Part shown: positions 7,813 to 16,529 of the stretch, one piece after another
Numbering within the stretch: position 1 is the first letter of the stretch
Layout: the number at the start of each line of letters is the position of its first letter
DNA from: Halorhabdus sp. BNX81
GTDB taxonomy: Archaea; Halobacteriota; Halobacteria; Halobacteriales; Haloarculaceae
Direction: 5' to 3'
NCBI RefSeq assembly: GCF_029229925.1
Contig: NZ_CP107254.1
Span: forward strand, 2,604,001 to 2,668,000
DNA length: 64,000 bases
The notes under the pieces: generated by a model
What the model was told of the DNA's origin: nothing
Seen by the model: only the letters and a program-made list of their open reading frames with translations
Databases searched by the model: none
Position numbers and translations under genes: made by a program

Positions 7813-9648
7813 ATGTCAGACGGAAAAAAGCTGAACCGACGAAAATTCCTCGCGGCGACCGGTGCCGCGACGGCGAGCATTGGGCTGGCCGGGTGTGGTG
7901 ACGGTGAAGAGACCGAAGAGACGGACGAACCGGAGGAAACGTCGAGCGACACCGAATACGAGCCGCCGAGTTCGTTCCCGTACGGGATCAACGAAACCAA
8001 CGTCGACGAGGCCCAGCGGGTGATGGAGGAGGCGGGCTACGGACCTGACAACCGCTTCGATCTCGACTGGTTGCAGTACCAGAGCGGTGCGTGGGAGGAG
8101 ATGGCGGACTCGATCAGTGTGCGCCTGGAGTCGGCGTACATCGACATGAGCATCAGCGACTCGGACTTCGGGGCGCTGCTGGAGACCACTCAGAGCGGGA
8201 ACCACGAGGCCTACACGCTCGGGTGGGTCGCCGACTATCCTGCGGCCCAGAACTTCCTTCAGCTGGTCGATCCGGAGAACACGATCTACGACGCCGAGAG
8301 CTATACGCCAAACGGCGAGACGCTTTTCTGGTCCGAGGACGCCGAAGGCGACGAGGAGATCCGCCAGTACGTGATCGAGCAGTTCGATCGGATCCAGAAC
8401 AACCCGGAGCTAACCGACGAAGCCCAGAGCATCCGGGAGGAAGCGACGCTCAACATCGAGCGGGCGCTGTGGGACGCGGCCGCCCTGCTCCCGGTCTATC
8501 ACACCGTCGATCAGCTGTTCTGGTACGACCACGTCGACCTCGACGCGCCCGGCGGGATGGGACCCTCGCGGGCGAAGGCGAGCAACTTCGTCAACGCGAT
8601 CGAAGACGACGACGTCCTCAACGGCCATTCCGGCACCTTCAGTTCCCTGGACCCGATCGCCTCCGGGAACACGGCCAGCGGGGGCAAGATCATGGACATG
8701 TTCGACGCGCCGATGAACTACGTCAACGGGACCACGGAGATCGAACCCCTCATCGTCGAGGACTACTCGGTCAGCGAGGACCTCACGGAGTACGAGTTCA
8801 CGCTCAAGGAGGGTATCCAGTTCCACGGTGACTACGGCGAGGTCACCGCCGCCGACGTCGTCTACTCGTTCCGCCGGCTCATCGAGTCCAGCAACTCCAC
8901 GAACACGTACTTCCCGCTGTCGGTACTCGGGATCGAACACGAGACCGACGACGACGGCAACGTCGTGCCGGACTCGACGGCCGTCGAGGCGACGGGCGAC
9001 TACACGTTCACGGTCTCACTCTCCAGCCCGTTCGGGTACGCGCTCGAAGTGTTCGCCTATTCGGCGTTCTCCGTCGTCCCGGAGGGCATCGTCGGCGACA
9101 TCGAGGGTCACGACGGCGAGATGGAGTGGTCGGAGTTCTCGACGAACCCGGTCGGCTGTGGCCCGTTCGTCTTCGAGTCCTGGCAGGAGGGCAACGGTGG
9201 CTCCTTCCAGGCGACGGCCTTCGAGGACTACCACGGCGAGGCCGCGGACTTCGACCTCCACGACACGATCATCACCGAAGACTCCGCACAGTACAACTAC
9301 ATCCTGAACCAGAGCGCCGACTTCGGCGTCATCCCGACGCCACAGTACGATCCGGAACTGGTCACCGAGGAGTCGACCGAGGACAGCCAGGTCCTGGGAA
9401 CCTACGGCCCGTTGGACAACGGGGAGACACTGAACATGTCGTCGACGCCGGGCATCAACACCTACTACATCGGCTTCCACATGGAAAAGGTGCCAAAGGC
9501 CGTCCGCAAGGCGATGGCCTACGTGCTCACCCGCGAGGACTTCGTCGAAAGCGTCTTCAAGGGTCGCGGCGAGGCGGCCTACCACCTGCTCCCGAAGCAG
9601 GTCTTCCCCGGCGGGGCCGAGGGCTACGAGTCGAACTACCAGGGATAA
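7813..9648 (+). CDS. oligopeptide/dipeptide ABC binding lipoprotein, circularly permuted
   Basis: A 611-residue family 5 solute-binding lipoprotein. Residues 8-28 form a Tat-lipoprotein signal (LNRRKFLAA... then LAGC, Cys 28), followed by an acidic linker. The domain order is reversed. Residues about 55-265 (FPYGINETNVDEAQRVMEEAGY to GGMGPSRAKASNF) match the part that normally ends these proteins. Residues about 272-611 (GTFSSLDPIASGNTASG, EFTLKEGIQFH, AADVVYSFRRL, KAVRKAMAYVLTREDFV) match the part that normally begins them. The protein stops at GYESNYQG, just where the first block would usually continue. It is the first gene of the transporter operon and would capture peptides at the outer membrane face. 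The open frame is intact, with no frameshift. Confidence 0.9.
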   Translation: MSDGKKLNRRKFLAATGAATASIGLAGCGDGEETEETDEPEETSSDTEYEPPSSFPYGINETNVDEAQRVMEEAGYGPDNRFDLDWLQYQSGAWEEMADSISVRLESAYIDMSISDSDFGALLETTQSGNHEAYTLGWVADYPAAQNFLQLVDPENTIYDAESYTPNGETLFWSEDAEGDEEIRQYVIEQFDRIQNNPELTDEAQSIREEATLNIERALWDAAALLPVYHTVDQLFWYDHVDLDAPGGMGPSRAKASNFVNAIEDDDVLNGHSGTFSSLDPIASGNTASGGKIMDMFDAPMNYVNGTTEIEPLIVEDYSVSEDLTEYEFTLKEGIQFHGDYGEVTAADVVYSFRRLIESSNSTNTYFPLSVLGIEHETDDDGNVVPDSTAVEATGDYTFTVSLSSPFGYALEVFAYSAFSVVPEGIVGDIEGHDGEMEWSEFSTNPVGCGPFVFESWQEGNGGSFQATAFEDYHGEAADFDLHDTIITEDSAQYNYILNQSADFGVIPTPQYDPELVTEESTEDSQVLGTYGPLDNGETLNMSSTPGINTYYIGFHMEKVPKAVRKAMAYVLTREDFVESVFKGRGEAAYHLLPKQVFPGGAEGYESNYQG

Positions 9649-9910
9649 ACCCGGACTCTACGGATTTGGACCCCGACAAGCCGAATGCAATCGTTATTGT
9701 TAAACCCGCAAAGCCGAAATCACGACCGGATAACTCACTTATGCCCTCGAGGATGGCGTCATCGTCGTGGCTGGCGATGTTGTTCCGCGAAGCAGTTCGT
9801 ACCGCAGCGTCGTCCGGACCGTCACCGGACCGTCAGGGGAACGCGAACGGCCTGTACGCTCCTCCGAGGGATCGGACACTGACCCCGCCGTCTGCCGGAG
9901 GAGTAGCCAC

Positions 9911-10999
9911 ATGAACCGTCTGTTGTATCTCTTCAAGCGCCTGTTGCTCGCCGTCCCCGTGTTCCTGTTCGGGATCACAATGAGTTTCATGATCCTGTAC
10001 CTGGGACCGATCGACCCCGTTTTAAACATCCTCGGACAGGACGCGACGCCGGAAGACATCCACCAGCTCAAGGTCGCGCTCGGGATCATCTATCAGGACG
10101 GTTCGCAGGTCCCGCTGTGGTCACAGTACCTGAAAGTGCTCACCGACCTGGTGACGTTCGACTTCGGGCAGTCCTGGATCATCCAGCGCGGGACGCCGGT
10201 CGGCGAGCTCATCCTGAACCGGATGCCGGTGACGCTGTGGCTCGGGTTCTGGTCGGTCGTCGTGGCGCTCGCGGTGGGCATCCCCGGCGGACTGTACGCC
10301 GGCCTCCGAGCCAACACCTGGCGGGACTATCTCACCTCGGGTGGCGGGATCATCTGGCGGGCGATGCCGAACTTCTGGCTCGCCGTGATGATCTCCGGGC
10401 TGCTCTCGGCTGGCGGGGCCCTGTATTTCTACCAGGACTTCCTCATTTCGACCGATGTGATCGGGACGTCGCCGGCAGTCGGGAACATGCTCGGCCCCAT
10501 CGATCTCTTCACCCGCATCGAGGGGTTAGAAGCGACGATCACGGGTCCGAAGCTGACGAACATCGCCATCGCGATCAAGTGGATCCTGCCGGCGGCGCTG
10601 GTGCTTGGCTCGTCGTCGATGGGTAACGAGATCCGGATCGGGCGGACCGCGGTCCTAGAGAGCATCAACTCGAAGTACGTCGAGACGGCAAAGGCCAAAG
10701 GCGTCTCCGGGCGGCGAATCGTCACCAAACACGTCGGCCGCAACGCCATGATCCCGCTCCTCCCGATCATCATGGGCGAGTTCTACCTGTTGATCGGCGG
10801 GTCGGTGCTCGTCGAGCAGGTCTTCTCGATCCGGGGGCTCGGGAACATGTTCTTCCGCGGGATCCTCGGTCCGGACATCCCGCTTGTGATGGCACTCGTG
10901 TTCCTGTTCATCATCGTTCAGATCACGGTCAACATCACGCAGGACATCCTGTATACGTTCATCGACCCACGGATCTCGCTTGAGGATACGGAGAGGTGA
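9911..10999 (+). CDS. dppB: dipeptide/oligopeptide ABC transporter permease (DppB type)
   Basis: A 362-residue inner permease. It opens with the classical DppB start MNRLLYLFKRLLLAVPVFLFGITMSFMILYLGPIDPV. It has about six helices, and the cytoplasmic EAA loop that contacts the ATPases reads YVETAKAKGVSGRRIVTKHVGRNAMIP. The segment WGGSVLVEQVFSIRGLG-like near the C-terminus is also conserved (GSVLVEQVFSIRGLGNMFF). A central insertion (about 165-230) is longer than in bacterial DppB, as is usual in haloarchaea. ATG 9911 is chosen; the 262-base gap from the binding-protein gene has no other gene. The permease gene downstream starts 6 bases after its stop. Confidence 0.93.
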   Translation: MNRLLYLFKRLLLAVPVFLFGITMSFMILYLGPIDPVLNILGQDATPEDIHQLKVALGIIYQDGSQVPLWSQYLKVLTDLVTFDFGQSWIIQRGTPVGELILNRMPVTLWLGFWSVVVALAVGIPGGLYAGLRANTWRDYLTSGGGIIWRAMPNFWLAVMISGLLSAGGALYFYQDFLISTDVIGTSPAVGNMLGPIDLFTRIEGLEATITGPKLTNIAIAIKWILPAALVLGSSSMGNEIRIGRTAVLESINSKYVETAKAKGVSGRRIVTKHVGRNAMIPLLPIIMGEFYLLIGGSVLVEQVFSIRGLGNMFFRGILGPDIPLVMALVFLFIIVQITVNITQDILYTFIDPRISLEDTER

Positions 11000-11005
11000 T
11001 ATTCG

Positions 11006-12616
11006 ATGTCTGATACTCCACCGACCACGACGCGTGAGGAGTTGACTGGGTACGAGACCGAAGCGCTCCGGACGCGGATCGCCGAGTCCCCGCGGCCGTT
11101 TCTCCGGTGGGCCGCGGTGCTCATCGCGTTGATCGCCGTCGAGTTAGGGACGTACGCGGCGCTCGCGGTCGCCCTGCTCGAGCGGGTCTTCGTCGGGATC
11201 ACGGCAGCCGTCGAGTTGCTCGTCGGCGTCGTCTCGCCGGGGGCTGCCGAGAGCGTTCTGGACGTCCAGGCCGGCGGGTCCGAATTCCTCGTGGGACTCG
11301 CCGACGGTGCGGGCTCGATCCCGACCCTGTTCGGCCGGGGAACCATCCCCAATCAGGGGTATCAACTCGGACCGGGGGCTGGCTGGGACGGGACAGTGCT
11401 GGGGATCGAGCCCCCGGCAATCATCGCGGACCTCCCGGTTGTGTTCGATTGGAAAGGAACCTTTCTCGGCCTCGAACCCGCCCTCGCGTGGGCGTTGCGA
11501 TTCACGCTTATCGTCGCCTACGCGCTGTTTCTGGCGTACTGGCTGTTCCGCGGCTGGAAGGTCTACCGTGAGCACTACCGCCAGGCCGACTGGACGCCGA
11601 CCGACGACATGGTCAGCCGACTCAAGGGCCACCGCTGGGGGCAGTTCGGGATCCTCGTCCTCCTGCTGTATCTGACGATGGCGATCTTCGGGCCGGCGCT
11701 CGGCCCGACGACTGTCGAGCAGAACATCAAGAGTTCCTACAGCTTCGAGGTCAACTACTTCGACACCGAGACCGGCGAAGTCGAGTCCATCCCCGTCGGC
11801 GACGCCAACTTCAATTCGAAATCCAAGGGCAGCGGGGAGAACGTCGGGCCGATGACATACGACGACTATGGGCGGTTCCACCCGTTCGGGACGCTCGACA
11901 ACGGACGTGACCTGTTCACGTTCCTCATGGCCGGGGCACGTATCACCATGATCGTCTCCGGCATGGCGATCGGGCTCGCGGCGCTCATCGCCGCCGTGCT
12001 GTCGATGGTCTCGGCGTACTACGCCGGCTCGATCGACCTCACGATCCTCACGACCGCGGATGGGATCGTCTCGGTCCCGCGGTTGATCCTGTTAATCATG
12101 GTGAGTGCCGTCTTCGCGAACCACTGGCTCGGTGGGATTCTCAACGGCGGGTTCATCCTCGCGCTGGTGTTCGCCTTCACCACGTGGCCGCTGCTGTGGC
12201 GGGCCGTGCGTGGCCCGGCGCTGCAGGTCGCCCAGGAGGAATGGGTCGACGCGGCCCGGAGCTTCGGCCAACGGCCCCGCACGATCATGCGAAAGCACAT
12301 GCTGCCGTACATCGTCGGCTACCTGCTGGTGTACGCCTCGATGACGACCGGCGGGATCATCATCAGCCTCTCGGCGCTGTCGTTCCTGGGCAACGGCCTC
12401 GGGATCAGCGCGCCGACGCCCGCGTGGGGACGCGCTATCTCGGCCGGCCAGGACTACGTCGCCACCTCTTCGTGGCACATCTCGCTGTTCTCGGGGCTGA
12501 TCATCGTGGTGCTGGTCACCGGCCTCAACGCCTTCGGCGACGGGATCCGTGACGCGATCGACCCCGAGACCGAAAGCGCCGAGGCCGAGGAAGCGGCCGC
12601 AGGAGGTGGTGCGTGA
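11006..12616 (+). CDS. dppC: dipeptide/oligopeptide ABC transporter permease (DppC type) with long N-terminal extension
   Basis: A 536-residue permease, much longer than the usual 290-350. Residues about 1-200 are an extension with two or more extra hydrophobic segments (AAVLIALIAVELGTYAALAV, and ALRFTLIVAYALFLAYWLF). The canonical DppC starts near RLKGHRWGQFGILVLLLYLTMAIFGP. Its EAA loop is WVDAARSFGQRPRTIMRKHMLPYI, and the C-terminus has ISLSALSFLGNGLGISAPTPAWG and FGDGIRDAIDPE. It follows dppB by 6 bases, and its TGA shares a base with the ATG of the first ATPase gene, so it is translationally coupled. Confidence 0.92.
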   Translation: MSDTPPTTTREELTGYETEALRTRIAESPRPFLRWAAVLIALIAVELGTYAALAVALLERVFVGITAAVELLVGVVSPGAAESVLDVQAGGSEFLVGLADGAGSIPTLFGRGTIPNQGYQLGPGAGWDGTVLGIEPPAIIADLPVVFDWKGTFLGLEPALAWALRFTLIVAYALFLAYWLFRGWKVYREHYRQADWTPTDDMVSRLKGHRWGQFGILVLLLYLTMAIFGPALGPTTVEQNIKSSYSFEVNYFDTETGEVESIPVGDANFNSKSKGSGENVGPMTYDDYGRFHPFGTLDNGRDLFTFLMAGARITMIVSGMAIGLAALIAAVLSMVSAYYAGSIDLTILTTADGIVSVPRLILLIMVSAVFANHWLGGILNGGFILALVFAFTTWPLLWRAVRGPALQVAQEEWVDAARSFGQRPRTIMRKHMLPYIVGYLLVYASMTTGGIIISLSALSFLGNGLGISAPTPAWGRAISAGQDYVATSSWHISLFSGLIIVVLVTGLNAFGDGIRDAIDPETESAEAEEAAAGGGA

Positions 12617-13710
12617 TGTCCCGTGAACGCACCGCCGAGAGCGCACGCGGCGAGGGCGACCCGCTACTCTCGGTCCGGAACCTCCAGACGGTCTTCCATA
12701 CCGACCGGGAGACGATCCGAGCGATCGACGATGTGAGTTTCGACGTCTACCCCGGCGAGACGGTCGGTATCGTCGGCGAATCGGGCTCGGGCAAGAGCGT
12801 CACTGCTCGCTCGATCATGGGACTAATCGACTCCCCTGGCGAGGTACTCCCGGAGTCGTCGATCAACTTCAACGGCCAGGAGCTGACCGCCCTCTCCGAC
12901 GCCGCCTATCGCGAGGTCCGCGGGAGTGGTATCGGCATGGTGTTTCAGGACCCCCAACAGTCGCTGAACCCCGTCTACACGATCGGCAATCAGATCAGGG
13001 AAGCCCTAGAGATCAACCGGGGTATCACGGGCGCGGAAGCGACCGCGGAGGCGACCGACCTGCTCGAATCGGTCGGCATCCCCGACGCGAAGCGTCGCCT
13101 CGACGAGTACCCCCACGAGTTCTCCGGCGGGATGCGCCAGCGCGCCGTCATCGCGATGATGCTAGCCTGTGAACCCGACCTGCTGATCGCCGACGAGCCG
13201 ACGACCGCCCTGGACGTGACCATCCAGGCGCAGATTCTGGACTTGCTGAAAGAGATCCAGGCGGAACGCAATCTCGCGATCCTCTTTATCACCCACGATA
13301 TGGGCGTCATCGCCGACATCTCCGACCGCGTGAACGTGATGTACGCGGGCGAGATCGTCGAGAAGGCGTCGGTCGAGAACCTCTTCGAGCGCCCGAAACA
13401 CCCCTATACGCGGGCGCTGATCGAATCGATCCCGGGCGAGCACTCCCGCGAAGAGGGGCTCAACACGATCGAGGGAGAGGTGCCAACGCCCAACGCGCCG
13501 GCGGACCACTGCCGGTTCGCCCCGCGATGTCCGCAGGCGTTCGGGGCCTGCGACGAGATGGCCCCCCAGCACATCGACGTCGGCGAGACAATCGAACACA
13601 CGGCGTCGTGTCTGCTGTACCCGGAAGGGAAGACGGAGGCGGAACGGCTCGAACACCACAGCGCACTTGCGAGCGGTGAAGACATCGAAACGGAAGGTGA
13701 GCACCGATGA
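12616..13710 (+). CDS. dppD: peptide ABC transporter ATP-binding protein (DppD type)
   Basis: A 364-residue ATPase. The Walker A motif is GESGSGKSV, the signature FSGGMRQRAVIAMMLACEPD, and Walker B is LLIADEPTTALD followed by the H-loop FITHD. The C-terminal oligopeptide-transport extension has the cysteine pattern CRFAPRCPQAFGAC...ASCLLYP, which in relatives binds an Fe-S cluster or stabilises the subunit. I take ATG 12616 (overlap TGATG with dppC); the GTG at 12613 is also possible. It pairs with the next gene to power peptide uptake. Confidence 0.94.
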   Translation: MSRERTAESARGEGDPLLSVRNLQTVFHTDRETIRAIDDVSFDVYPGETVGIVGESGSGKSVTARSIMGLIDSPGEVLPESSINFNGQELTALSDAAYREVRGSGIGMVFQDPQQSLNPVYTIGNQIREALEINRGITGAEATAEATDLLESVGIPDAKRRLDEYPHEFSGGMRQRAVIAMMLACEPDLLIADEPTTALDVTIQAQILDLLKEIQAERNLAILFITHDMGVIADISDRVNVMYAGEIVEKASVENLFERPKHPYTRALIESIPGEHSREEGLNTIEGEVPTPNAPADHCRFAPRCPQAFGACDEMAPQHIDVGETIEHTASCLLYPEGKTEAERLEHHSALASGEDIETEGEHR

Positions 13711-15044
13711 GTGGCGACCTACAACGGACTGGCCAGGTGGCCGAGACCGGCGAGACGCTGATCGAGGTCGAGAACTTAAAGAAGCACTACGGCGGTGGCG
13801 GCGTCTTCGCCAATCCGTCGGTAAAGGCCGTCGACGGCGTGAGCTTCTCGATCAAACGTGGGGAGACGCTCGGCCTCGTCGGCGAGTCCGGGTGTGGGAA
13901 GAGTACGCTCGGCCGGACGCTCGTCCGCCTGGAGGAGGCCACCGAGGGGACGATCTCCTTCGACGGGACCGACATCACGACGCTGTCGGGCGAGGACCTG
14001 AAAGACTGGCGTCGCAACGCCCAGATGGTCTTCCAGGACCCCGAGTCCAGCCTCAACGACCGGATGACCGTCGGGGAGATCATCCGCGAGCCGCTGGACG
14101 CCCACGACTGGCGGACCAAACAGGAGCGCCAGAAGCGCGTGCTGGACCTGTTGACGTCGGTGGGGCTCCGGGAGGAGCACTACTATCGCTATCCCCACCA
14201 GTTCTCGGGCGGCCAGCGCCAGCGGGTCGGCATCGCGCGGGCGCTCGCTCTCGAGCCGGAGTTTCTCGTCCTCGACGAGCCGGTCAGCGCGCTGGATGTC
14301 TCCGTCCAGGCGAAGATCATCACGCTGCTCGAGGACCTCCAAGAGGAGTTCGACCTCACGTACCTCTTTATCGCCCACGACCTCTCGGTCGTGCGGCACA
14401 TCTGTGATCGCGTTGCGGTCATGTACCTCGGGAAGATCATGGAGCTCAGCGACACCGAGGCGGTCTACGAGAACGCCCACAACCCCTACACGCGGTCGCT
14501 CCTCTCCGCCATTCCCCGGCCCGACCCCTCGAGGTCCTCTCACCGGATCACGCTGCCGGGAACGCCACCCAGCCCGCGGGATCCGCCGACAGGCTGTCAG
14601 TTCTCGACCCGGTGTCCGGCCAAGATCCGGCCGGAGGGCTACGAGGACGTCGACGAGGCGGTCTGGGACGCGATCGAGCGCTTCCGGGAGGTCGTCCGCG
14701 AACGATCTCGGATGAATCTCGGGGCAGTCGACCGGCTCAGACGACAGCTCGGTAACTTCTCGGCGTACGACGACATCGACGAGACAGTCACGGACCTCTT
14801 TGGCGACCTCGACGTCCCTGCGGACGTTCGCGAACAGATCGAGACCGCCGCCGAGTTGGTCAAGGACGGGCGGCCCGCGGAGGCACGGAGTCACCTCGGA
14901 GAAGTATTCAACGGCGTCTGTGACCTCCAGCGGCCGGCGTTTCACCCGGTCGGGGAGAACAACCATATGAGCTACTGCCACCGTCACGACGCCGAATACG
15001 AGGACGTCGACCCAGTCCTCGACCACCGAACCCGTGACGCCTAG
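13707..15044 (+). CDS. dppF: peptide ABC transporter ATP-binding protein (DppF type) with C-terminal insertion
   Basis: A 445-residue ATPase, the partner of DppD. It has Walker [10 protein letters not shown], signature [21 protein letters not shown] and Walker [12 protein letters not shown]. The C-terminal Cys motif begins [11 protein letters not shown] (near residue 297) but is interrupted by an acidic helical insertion of about 110 residues before it resumes at [24 protein letters not shown]. Such insertions are seen in haloarchaeal homologues; their role is unknown. It overlaps dppD by an ATGA junction and overlaps the next small membrane gene by 11 bases. Confidence 0.93.
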   Translation: MSGDLQRTGQVAETGETLIEVENLKKHYGGGGVFANPSVKAVDGVSFSIKRGETLGLVGESGCGKSTLGRTLVRLEEATEGTISFDGTDITTLSGEDLKDWRRNAQMVFQDPESSLNDRMTVGEIIREPLDAHDWRTKQERQKRVLDLLTSVGLREEHYYRYPHQFSGGQRQRVGIARALALEPEFLVLDEPVSALDVSVQAKIITLLEDLQEEFDLTYLFIAHDLSVVRHICDRVAVMYLGKIMELSDTEAVYENAHNPYTRSLLSAIPRPDPSRSSHRITLPGTPPSPRDPPTGCQFSTRCPAKIRPEGYEDVDEAVWDAIERFREVVRERSRMNLGAVDRLRRQLGNFSAYDDIDETVTDLFGDLDVPADVREQIETAAELVKDGRPAEARSHLGEVFNGVCDLQRPAFHPVGENNHMSYCHRHDAEYEDVDPVLDHRTRDA

Positions 15045-15441
15045 ACGGTACCGCTACGTCGAGTTCGCCCTCTGGGTGGGGAGCGTCGCGACGGCGGTGG
15101 TGATCGTCCTCGCGATTCCATCCCTCGCATTTGGCGACGGGCTGATAACCCTCAAGTATGCCCTCTTCGTCGTCGGCTTTCTGCTGTTTGGCGTCGGCTC
15201 GTTCGCCATCCAGCCGACGCCCCACGGCCGAGGACCGATCTCGCGACTGTTCTCGATGAGTCTCGACGGGGGCCATGCGTTCGGGTTCGAGCAACGGATC
15301 CAGAAACTTCCGCCGCTGGACGGTCGCCAGGTTCCACTCGAAGATCGCGTGAGCCGAGGCATGAAGGTGTTCGTCACCAGTCTGGTCGTCATCGGCGTCT
15401 CGATCTTCCTCGAAGTCGGCCTCGGCGTGGCCGTGAATTGA
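15034..15441 (+). CDS. DUF-type small membrane protein at the end of the peptide-transport operon
   Basis: A 135-residue membrane protein with a GTG start inside the end of dppF. Helices are visible at FALWVGSVATAVVIVLAIPSL, LKYALFVVGFLLFGVGSFAIQP and VFVTSLVVIGVSIFLEVGLGVAV. The cytoplasmic middle holds FGFEQRIQKLPPLDG. It resembles an uncharacterised haloarchaeal family that commonly follows transporter genes. The 11-base overlap suggests cotranscription with the peptide transporter, but a functional link is only inferred. Confidence 0.8.
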   Translation: MTPRRYRYVEFALWVGSVATAVVIVLAIPSLAFGDGLITLKYALFVVGFLLFGVGSFAIQPTPHGRGPISRLFSMSLDGGHAFGFEQRIQKLPPLDGRQVPLEDRVSRGMKVFVTSLVVIGVSIFLEVGLGVAVN

Positions 15442-15501
15442 ACCCGGGACCCGGAGAGAGCGGCGAGCCACCTTTATTGGCGTGGGAGTGTATCGGAAGA
15501 C

Positions 15502-16077
15502 ATGGTCAAACTCGGCCCTGACGACGTCGAACTCGACGATGGTGAGCGATTACTTCGGACCAGCGACGCGGCCCGGAGCGGCTGGGAACAGACCCTCGAA
15601 GACGTCGAAGCGATGGCGCGCGATCGGGCCGAATCAGGGTTCGAGACGCTCGTGCTCACGTCCGACGACACCACGCCGAAAGCGCCCGATAGCGACGACA
15701 CCACGCCGAAAGCGCCCGATAGCGACGACGCCGACGAGTGGGGACTGGTGTACATCGTCCCGAGCAATCAAGCCGAAGAGTACGAAGATTTCGCCGAAGA
15801 CGTCGCGTTCACCGAGACCGTCGTCTATCAGGCGACCAGCTCCGGGCACGCGTTCGTCGTCACCGAGTGCATCGACCCCGATCGCCAACGGGTCCTGTTC
15901 GTGGCCGGGACCTACCAGTTGCAGTACGCCGCGCCGCTGGTCGAGGCCGCCCTCGAGCGCGGCGAAATGTACACCCACGTCAAGAAACTCGACGGGACCG
16001 ATGTCGCGACCGTCGCCCACGACGACGCCGAGCAGTTCTTCCCCGATCGGGACACGTACACGGCCTACAGCGGGTAA
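15502..16077 (+). CDS. uncharacterised soluble acidic haloarchaeal protein
   Basis: A 191-residue acidic protein. A helical N-terminus (MVKLGPDDVELDDGERLLRTSDAA) leads to a repeated linker and then a compact alpha/beta domain, WGLVYIVPSNQAEEYEDFAEDVAF to DTYTAYSG. Residues 55-74 contain an exact duplication DDTTPKAPDS/DDTTPKAPDS, encoded by a perfect 30-base tandem repeat (15664-15693, 15694-15723). I know of no function for this family. A TATA-like TTTATTGG lies 27 bases before the ATG. The tRNA-Val and the integrated element start 150 bases downstream. Confidence 0.8.
   Translation: MVKLGPDDVELDDGERLLRTSDAARSGWEQTLEDVEAMARDRAESGFETLVLTSDDTTPKAPDSDDTTPKAPDSDDADEWGLVYIVPSNQAEEYEDFAEDVAFTETVVYQATSSGHAFVVTECIDPDRQRVLFVAGTYQLQYAAPLVEAALERGEMYTHVKKLDGTDVATVAHDDAEQFFPDRDTYTAYSG
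15664..15723. repeat. perfect 30-bp tandem duplication inside a coding region
   Basis: Two identical adjacent 30-base units, each coding ten residues (DDTTPKAPDS), in a disordered linker. The perfect identity indicates a recent slippage or recombination event, and the unit length keeps the frame. Confidence 0.95.
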
Positions 16078-16230
16078 TGGCACGCTGTGGTGTCCGAACA
16101 TCCCCCAACGCCGGAAAGAGGGGCCCTGTAGCGGTAACGAAGTTGTCAGCCACCCCGGCCGCTCGCCGCGTGGCGTTTCGAAACCTTCAATTGTACCAGC
16201 CATCTACCTGAAAGTGCAACGAGCGAGCCA

Positions 16231-16305
16231 GGGTTGGTGGTCTAGGTTGGTTATGACACCTCCTTGACATGGAGGAGGTCGGCGGTTCAAATCCGCCCCA
16301 ACCCA
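16231..16305 (+). tRNA. tRNA-Val (anticodon GAC)
   Basis: A complete 75-base tRNA: acceptor GGGTTGG pairs with CCAACCC plus discriminator A; the D arm has GTCTAGGTTGGTTATGAC; the anticodon stem-loop is CCTCCTTGACATGGAGG with anticodon GAC; the T arm is GGCGGTTCAAATCCGCC. CCA is not encoded. Its 3' half is the left attachment site of the integrated element, which restores the gene on integration. Confidence 0.95.
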
Positions 16306-16308
16306 CTT
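16285..16308 (+). repeat. attL, tRNA 3'-end direct repeat of the integrated element
   Basis: A 24-base sequence from the T loop through the discriminator of tRNA-Val(GAC) plus CTT. It recurs exactly at 25566-25589 next to the integrase gene, the classical arrangement for tyrosine-integrase elements. Confidence 0.9.
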
Positions 16309-16529
16309 GCGCTACGCGCATTCCTCAAGGAAACGATCCCCAAGCAGTACTGGGGTTTTGTTCCTTTCACCGTTCTCAATTAAACTGCGGAGCAGCTTCT
16401 CTTGAGTCACCACAGGGCCGTAAAGCGATTCACTTTCAAGGAGACGCGTCAGCATCAATAAACTACCGGTAGCCGCGAATTAAACTGGACAGAGAGGTTG
16501 CCGAGGAGATGAGTGATCCAGAAAGTAAC
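16309..16529. other. non-coding left end of the integrated element
   Basis: There is no convincing gene here. A small stem CCCCA...TGGGG followed by TTTTG (16338-16361) could end tRNA or element transcription. The rest is AT-rich spacer between attL and the 3' end of the first ParB-like gene. Confidence 0.5.

Noticed and set aside
13776-15026. 416-codon minus-strand frame opposite dppF
   Set aside because: Antisense shadow with Arg/Asp/Val-biased composition; the plus strand has all ABC motifs.
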